64,000 bases of DNA from Asticcacaulis sp. AC460 (GTDB lineage Bacteria > Pseudomonadota > Alphaproteobacteria > Caulobacterales > Caulobacteraceae). The stretch is from positions 62,001-126,000 of the forward strand of contig NZ_AWGD01000011.1 of assembly GCF_000495795.1 (NCBI RefSeq). The letters run 5' to 3'. Below the pieces are notes generated by a model. It saw nothing but the letters and a program-made list of their open reading frames with translations. It was not told where the DNA came from and made no database searches. The translations under genes were made by a program, and so were the position numbers. Of the stretch, positions 60,383-64,000 are shown piece by piece; position 1 is the stretch's first letter, and each line of letters opens with the position of its first letter.

Positions 60383-60486
60383 TCTTCTCCTCCCCATTTC
60401 TTCAATGGGGAGGTGGCGAGCAAGTGAGCCGGGCCGAAGGCCAATGGCGAAACGCGTCGAGACGGAGGGGTCCTCTGTGCGGCCGA
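60383..60486. repeat. dispersed palindromic repeat (copy F)
   Basis: A CCTCCCCATT...AATGGGGAGG hairpin is followed by GTGGCGAGCAAGTGAG, GCGTCGAGACGGAGGGGTCC and TGCGGCC. This is nearly the same as copy C at 22.8 kb. It sits between two convergent genes. Confidence 0.78.
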
Positions 60487-60503
60487 CCGCCGACGCGTTG
60501 GTA

Positions 60504-61181
60504 TCACCCCGCCCACTGCCTCAGCAGGTTGTGATACAGCCCCGTCAGGCTGACCACTTCCGGCGTATCCCCCTGCTCTGACCGCAGCTTCAACACCGTC
60601 ATATCCAGCTCGAACAACATCCGCCGGTGGGCTTCGTCCCTCACCCGGCTCTGACACCACAGAAACGACGCCAGCCGCACCCCGCGCGTCACCGGCTCGA
60701 CCCGATGCAGCGAGGTCGACGGATACAAAATCGCGTCCCCCGCCGGCAGCTTGACTTCATGGGCGCCATAGGTGTCCTCGACGATCAGCTCCCCGCCATC
60801 ATACTCGTCCACCTCACACAGAAACAAGGTCGTTGAAATATCTGTCCGCGCCACGATCCCCCGCCCGACATCGTTCTGCAAAGCACCGTCGATATGGTTG
60901 CCGAACTGCGCCCCGACCTCATAGGCATTGAACCGCGGCGTCAGGATGATGTGCGGTATCGCCGCCGACACGAACAAGGGATGCCGGCGCAACGCCGCCT
61001 CGACCAGACCGCTCAGTTCTGCGGCTTCCGGTGCATCATGCGGAAGCTGGGCATTGCTCTTGACCCCGGCCGCCTGGGGGCCGGCTGAACTGCGGCCGTC
61101 CTGCCAGTGGGCCTTTTCCAGCTTGCCGCGGATATAGGCGACCTCATCGCGGGTCAGGACCTCAGGGATATGCAGCATCAT
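60504..61181 (-). CDS. PKHD-type Fe(II)/2-oxoglutarate hydroxylase (PiuC/YbiX)
   Basis: The ATG at 61181 gives 225 residues, the standard length; a TTG three codons earlier is unlikely. It has the PKHD pattern: [45 protein letters not shown] with the H-x-D metal ligands, [15 protein letters not shown], and [21 protein letters not shown] with the distal histidine and the 2-oxoglutarate arginine. PiuC-type genes are typically found beside iron-siderophore receptors, and here the receptor lies 72 nt upstream on the same strand. Its substrate is not established. Confidence 0.93.
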   Translation of the reverse strand: MMLHIPEVLTRDEVAYIRGKLEKAHWQDGRSSAGPQAAGVKSNAQLPHDAPEAAELSGLVEAALRRHPLFVSAAIPHIILTPRFNAYEVGAQFGNHIDGALQNDVGRGIVARTDISTTLFLCEVDEYDGGELIVEDTYGAHEVKLPAGDAILYPSTSLHRVEPVTRGVRLASFLWCQSRVRDEAHRRMLFELDMTVLKLRSEQGDTPEVVSLTGLYHNLLRQWAG

Positions 61182-61253
61182 GGGGGGCAATCCAAAGAAT
61201 AACCCCGCCGGCTTAGCACCGGCGGGGCATGAAACTCAACCTCTGGGCTGAAC

Positions 61254-63551
61254 CTAGAAACGGACGTTCAGGGTCAGCATGCCATTCAGCGGGGCACCCG
61301 GAAAAACCCGGCCGCCGCCATTGTTCAGCGAGCCGATATAGTCTTCGTCCAGCAGGTTGTAGATGTTGAGCTGGACGGCGACACGATCGGTCAGGCTGTA
61401 GGACGCCATGGCGTTGACCAGCCAGTAGGCGGGGATTTCGCTCAGGCCGGCCGACGGAGCGGCGCCCGGCGCCACGACGCGCAGCTGTTCCGAGGTATAG
61501 TTGCCGCCGAGGCCCAGGGTCAGCTTTTCGGTGACGTCATACGACGTCCACAGCGAACCGGTCAGGTCCGGCGACCAGCGCGCGGCCGCACCCGTGGCAT
61601 TGTTGCCGGTGGCGGCGCCGTCCTCGACCTCGGTGTCCAGTGTGGCGATGCCGGCGATGACCTGCCACTTTTCAGTGACCTGGCCGACGGCGCCGAATTC
61701 CAGCCCGCTGACCTTGCGCTTGCCGAACTGGCGGACAGTGACGCCGGCGCCCGGATCGATGTCCTCGACGATTTCGTTCTGGTGCTCGGTCGAATACCAG
61801 GCCGCGGTCAGCGACAGACGGTTGCCGTACAGGTCCCACTTGGTGCCGATTTCCGCATTGGCGGTTTCCTGTGGATCCAGGTTCGGGCTGCCGATATTGG
61901 TCGCCGTGTCCGACAGGGCGAAGTTGGCGCTGCCCGGCGGCGTGGCCGAATTGCCGATGGCGACGTAGATGCTGCCATTGGCGCGCGGCTTGTAGACCAG
62001 GCCGGCGTTCCAGCTGACCAGGGTGCCGTCCTTGCTGAGGTGAACCGGGATCAGGGTGCCGACCGTATAGCCAGTGTCGGCGGCGACTGTGCGGCGGGCG
62101 CCACTCGTGGTCGTCTTGTAGCTGTCGACACGGACGCCGGCATTGATCAGCCACTGGTCGCCCAGTTTCACCGTATCGAACAGATAGGCCGCGACCGTCG
62201 TGGTCTCGCCATCGGTAAAGGCGCCGGTGTCGAGCGGATCGGGCAGGGTCTGGTTCGGGTTCGGATTGTACAGACTGACCACCGGCACGGTGACGCTGAC
62301 CGTTCCGGTCGGCGTGGCGTAGCTGGTGTTGTAGGTGCGGTTGAACTGGCTTTCCGACGACACCTCGACGCCGCCCGACAGTTCGTGGGTAAGGCCGCCG
62401 GCCGTCCAGGCGCCGCGCAGGTTGGTGGCATTGGCCAGGATGGTGTTTTCCTGGTCGACCTTCTGGCGCGACAGGTTGACGGTCCAGGTCGACGGGTCGG
62501 CCGGAGTCGGCGCCGCGATGCCGGTCGCGCCGGTATTCACGCCGGTCAGGACCCGGTCCATGGTCGAATGGCCGTAGCGCGTGGTGTTGGTCAGCTTCAG
62601 GCCCGAGGCGAAGTCATGCTCGATCCTGGCGGTGACCAGGGCGGCATCGACGTCTTCGTGGTCGTTGATCGAGCCGTAGAAATTCTCGCGATCGACGCGC
62701 TTGCCGGCCTTGATGGTGGCATTGGTCGGGAAGTCGTAGCCGTCATAGCCGATGGTCGGGATACCGCCGTCGGGGACATTGTCCTGCTTGACCACCTGGC
62801 CGAAGACATAGAAGCGGGTATTGGTGCCCAGGCCGATGCCCCAGGCCGGCGCGATGCCCCAGCCCGAGCGGTTGACGACGTCACGGCCGGCGGCATCGAT
62901 GTCCTGGGTAAACACGTTCAGGCGCAGTGCACTGGTTTCCCCGGTGGCCAGGTTGGCGTCGGCGGTGCCGCGATAGCCGCCCGAGCTGTAGGCCGAGAGG
63001 GTGGCCGAGGAACCGCCGCCCAGGCGCGGCAGCTTGGAGACCAGGTTGATATAGCCCGACGACGAACCGCGGCCGAATTCCGAACCGGCGGCGCCCTTGG
63101 CGACTTCGATCTGGCCGACATTGAAGGTATCGCGGGTGACGGCGCCCAGGTCGCGGAGGCCGTCCAGGAACAGCGAGGTCTGGGACGAGAAGCCGCGCAG
63201 CTGGAAGGTGTCGCCGGCCGAGGTATTGCCGTTTTCACCCAGCTGGATGGTGATGCCCGGCGTGTTGCGCAGGGCATCCATCAGGGTGGTGGCGCCCTGC
63301 TGGCGGATGACGTCGCTGGTGATGACGACCATGGTCTGGGGCGTGTCGAGCAGCGGCTGGGTGCGCTTGTCGGAGCTGGAGGCGGCGGCCTTGAAACCCG
63401 GGCGCTCGCCCTTGACGACAACGGCATCAGCGTCGCCGGAGGCGTCGAACGCGTCGTCAGCGTGGGCGGCAGCGGGGATGGCCAGGGCCAGGGCGGCCAA
63501 AGTCGCGTAACGGGCGGCGCTGTGTTTACGGCTGCGGATGGAGGCGGTCAT
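61254..63551 (-). CDS. TonB-dependent siderophore receptor (catecholate, Fiu/PiuA type)
   Basis: This 765-residue outer-membrane receptor has a signal peptide (...LAALALAIPAAAHA), DAVVVKGERPG as TonB-box region and a plug with LLDTPQTMVVITSDVIRQQGATTLMDALRNTPGITIQLGE and FQLRGFSSQTSLFLDGLRDLGAVTRDTFNV. This corresponds to the siderophore-receptor subfamily that includes Fiu and PiuA. The barrel ends in LTLNVRF with the terminal phenylalanine. A Fur-like box lies 140 nt upstream. Together with PiuC it should import catecholate-iron complexes under iron limitation. Confidence 0.94.
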   Translation of the reverse strand: MTASIRSRKHSAARYATLAALALAIPAAAHADDAFDASGDADAVVVKGERPGFKAAASSSDKRTQPLLDTPQTMVVITSDVIRQQGATTLMDALRNTPGITIQLGENGNTSAGDTFQLRGFSSQTSLFLDGLRDLGAVTRDTFNVGQIEVAKGAAGSEFGRGSSSGYINLVSKLPRLGGGSSATLSAYSSGGYRGTADANLATGETSALRLNVFTQDIDAAGRDVVNRSGWGIAPAWGIGLGTNTRFYVFGQVVKQDNVPDGGIPTIGYDGYDFPTNATIKAGKRVDRENFYGSINDHEDVDAALVTARIEHDFASGLKLTNTTRYGHSTMDRVLTGVNTGATGIAAPTPADPSTWTVNLSRQKVDQENTILANATNLRGAWTAGGLTHELSGGVEVSSESQFNRTYNTSYATPTGTVSVTVPVVSLYNPNPNQTLPDPLDTGAFTDGETTTVAAYLFDTVKLGDQWLINAGVRVDSYKTTTSGARRTVAADTGYTVGTLIPVHLSKDGTLVSWNAGLVYKPRANGSIYVAIGNSATPPGSANFALSDTATNIGSPNLDPQETANAEIGTKWDLYGNRLSLTAAWYSTEHQNEIVEDIDPGAGVTVRQFGKRKVSGLEFGAVGQVTEKWQVIAGIATLDTEVEDGAATGNNATGAAARWSPDLTGSLWTSYDVTEKLTLGLGGNYTSEQLRVVAPGAAPSAGLSEIPAYWLVNAMASYSLTDRVAVQLNIYNLLDEDYIGSLNNGGGRVFPGAPLNGMLTLNVRF

Positions 63552-63690
63552 TGACGTTCTTTCTCTACTTCCGCCCTTCCGGGCGGGGGCATTCCTTAGT
63601 CCCGGCCGGTTCTCTGGCCAGGTTTTAGCTTCGGTTCCGGCCGGGGCCGGCGGGGAGGTGCCGGGTTTCGGCGAAGGGCCAGAATTCGAT

Positions 63691-63709
63691 ATTGCAAGTC
63701 ATTCGCAAT
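63691..63709. promoter_or_regulatory. Fur-like box upstream of the siderophore receptor
   Basis: ATTGCAAGTCATTCGCAAT is a 19-bp imperfect palindrome (two mismatched pairs) of the TGCRAAT-type seen in alphaproteobacterial iron promoters. It lies in the 214-bp gap between the receptor and the upstream gene. Confidence 0.6.
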
Positions 63710-63765
63710 TGCAAGCCGCAAATCGAACAAAATGTTTCGCGGCGGTTACAGCCCGTTCGCATGTG

Positions 63766-64000
63766 TCAGAAGGGCATCACCTGGAACACGCCGGTGTACG
63801 ACCAGCGCTTTTCGGGCATGGGCGCATTGGGATCGGGCGGCGTGCCTTCAGGCTGCTGGACGCGGGCGGGGTACGAAGCGCCGATCCAATAGGTCTGGGC
63901 CATCGGCCAGGTGATGGTGACGTCACCATTGGCGTCCGAAGTAACGCTGAAATCCTTCAGGTTGCTGCGGTAGCGGCCGCCGCCGGGCACGACGGTCAGG
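63766..64000 (-). CDS. C-terminal part of a DUF4198-like protein (start outside window)
   Basis: The frame enters from the right edge and ends at 63766. The visible 77 residues (VVPGGGRYRSNLKDFSVTSDANGDVTITWPMAQTYWIGASYP...KRWSYTGVFQVMPF) look like the last beta-sandwich strands of DUF4198, a periplasmic family found beside iron and nickel uptake genes. It lies upstream of the siderophore receptor on the same strand. With most of the protein missing, the family call is tentative. Confidence 0.6.
   Translation of the reverse strand, partial: LTVVPGGGRYRSNLKDFSVTSDANGDVTITWPMAQTYWIGASYPARVQQPEGTPPDPNAPMPEKRWSYTGVFQVMPF

Noticed and set aside
6530-60486. CRISPR array or tandem repeat from the recurring GGGGAGG motifs
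   Set aside because: The copies are single, scattered, intergenic and palindromic, with no regular spacers and no cas genes.
61782-63554. Open plus-strand frame opposite the siderophore receptor
   Set aside because: Antisense shadow caused by codon bias; no domain.
1-64000. tRNA or rRNA genes
   Set aside because: No cloverleaf-like segment with TTC-A-A loop and CCA end and no rRNA-like stretch was recognised by eye; a covariance-model search would be decisive.

Overview
The window is GC-rich and densely coded. It has long open antisense frames caused by codon bias, no rRNA or tRNA that I can recognise, and many TonB-dependent or exported functions. The best fit is an alphaproteobacterium of the Caulobacteraceae (Caulobacter/Asticcacaulis/Brevundimonas type). 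The evidence is two operators resembling the Caulobacter xylose-promoter operator, clusters pairing a TonB receptor with tryptophan-halogenase-like proteins, and LacA/LacB-like 3-keto-sugar dehydrogenase subunits. This placement is an inference.

Layout. 1-3.2 kb: 3' truncated GH51 arabinofuranosidase, an orphan ParD antitoxin, a membrane protein and a Phd-like/PemK-like toxin-antitoxin pair. 3.2-8.3 kb: TetR regulator divergent from an EmrAB-type tripartite efflux pump, with a duplicated operator between them. 8.6-9.8 kb: GabT-like aminotransferase. 9.8-21.3 kb: two divergent DUF6445 dioxygenase-like proteins, three tandem tryptophan-halogenase-like genes (the middle one has lost its catalytic motifs), an 1132-residue TonB receptor and a cupin/JmjC-like protein behind a perfect 48-bp palindrome.

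21.4-37.9 kb: a nearly complete purine degradation island. A tightly overlapping minus-strand operon runs hpxX-hpxY-hpxW-allC-pucG-puuE-uraD-hpyO-hiuH-lacI-xdhA-xdhB-xdhC, followed by a divergently placed secreted HAD protein and guanine deaminase. Two perfect copies of the palindrome GTGAAACGTTTCAC, one at the head of the operon and one between guaD and the HAD gene, are probably the operators of the LacI-family regulator inside the operon. Together the enzymes convert guanine to xanthine, urate, 5-hydroxyisourate, OHCU, allantoin, allantoate, ureidoglycine, oxalurate and then oxamate/oxalate. No purine permease is visible.

38-45.6 kb: class I aminotransferase, a DszB-like cytoplasmic desulfinase/substrate-binding homologue, a YghZ-like aldo-keto reductase with a GlcG-like protein, an Lrp regulator, a secreted amidohydrolase and a secreted alpha/beta hydrolase. 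45.7-50.9 kb: an 1159-residue hybrid kinase-receiver-HPt-EAL protein, a TadG-like protein and a receiver protein. 51.1-57.6 kb: GH3 beta-xylosidase/glucosidase and a 3-keto-glycoside module (GMC oxidoreductase, its Tat-exported small subunit, DUF1080 lyase/hydrolase). 57.6-60.3 kb: PAS hybrid kinase and receiver. 60.5-63.6 kb: PiuC-type hydroxylase and catecholate siderophore receptor with a Fur-like box. The window ends inside a DUF4198-like gene.

At least six related GC-rich palindromic repeats are scattered through the intergenic spaces, one of them inside the purine operon.
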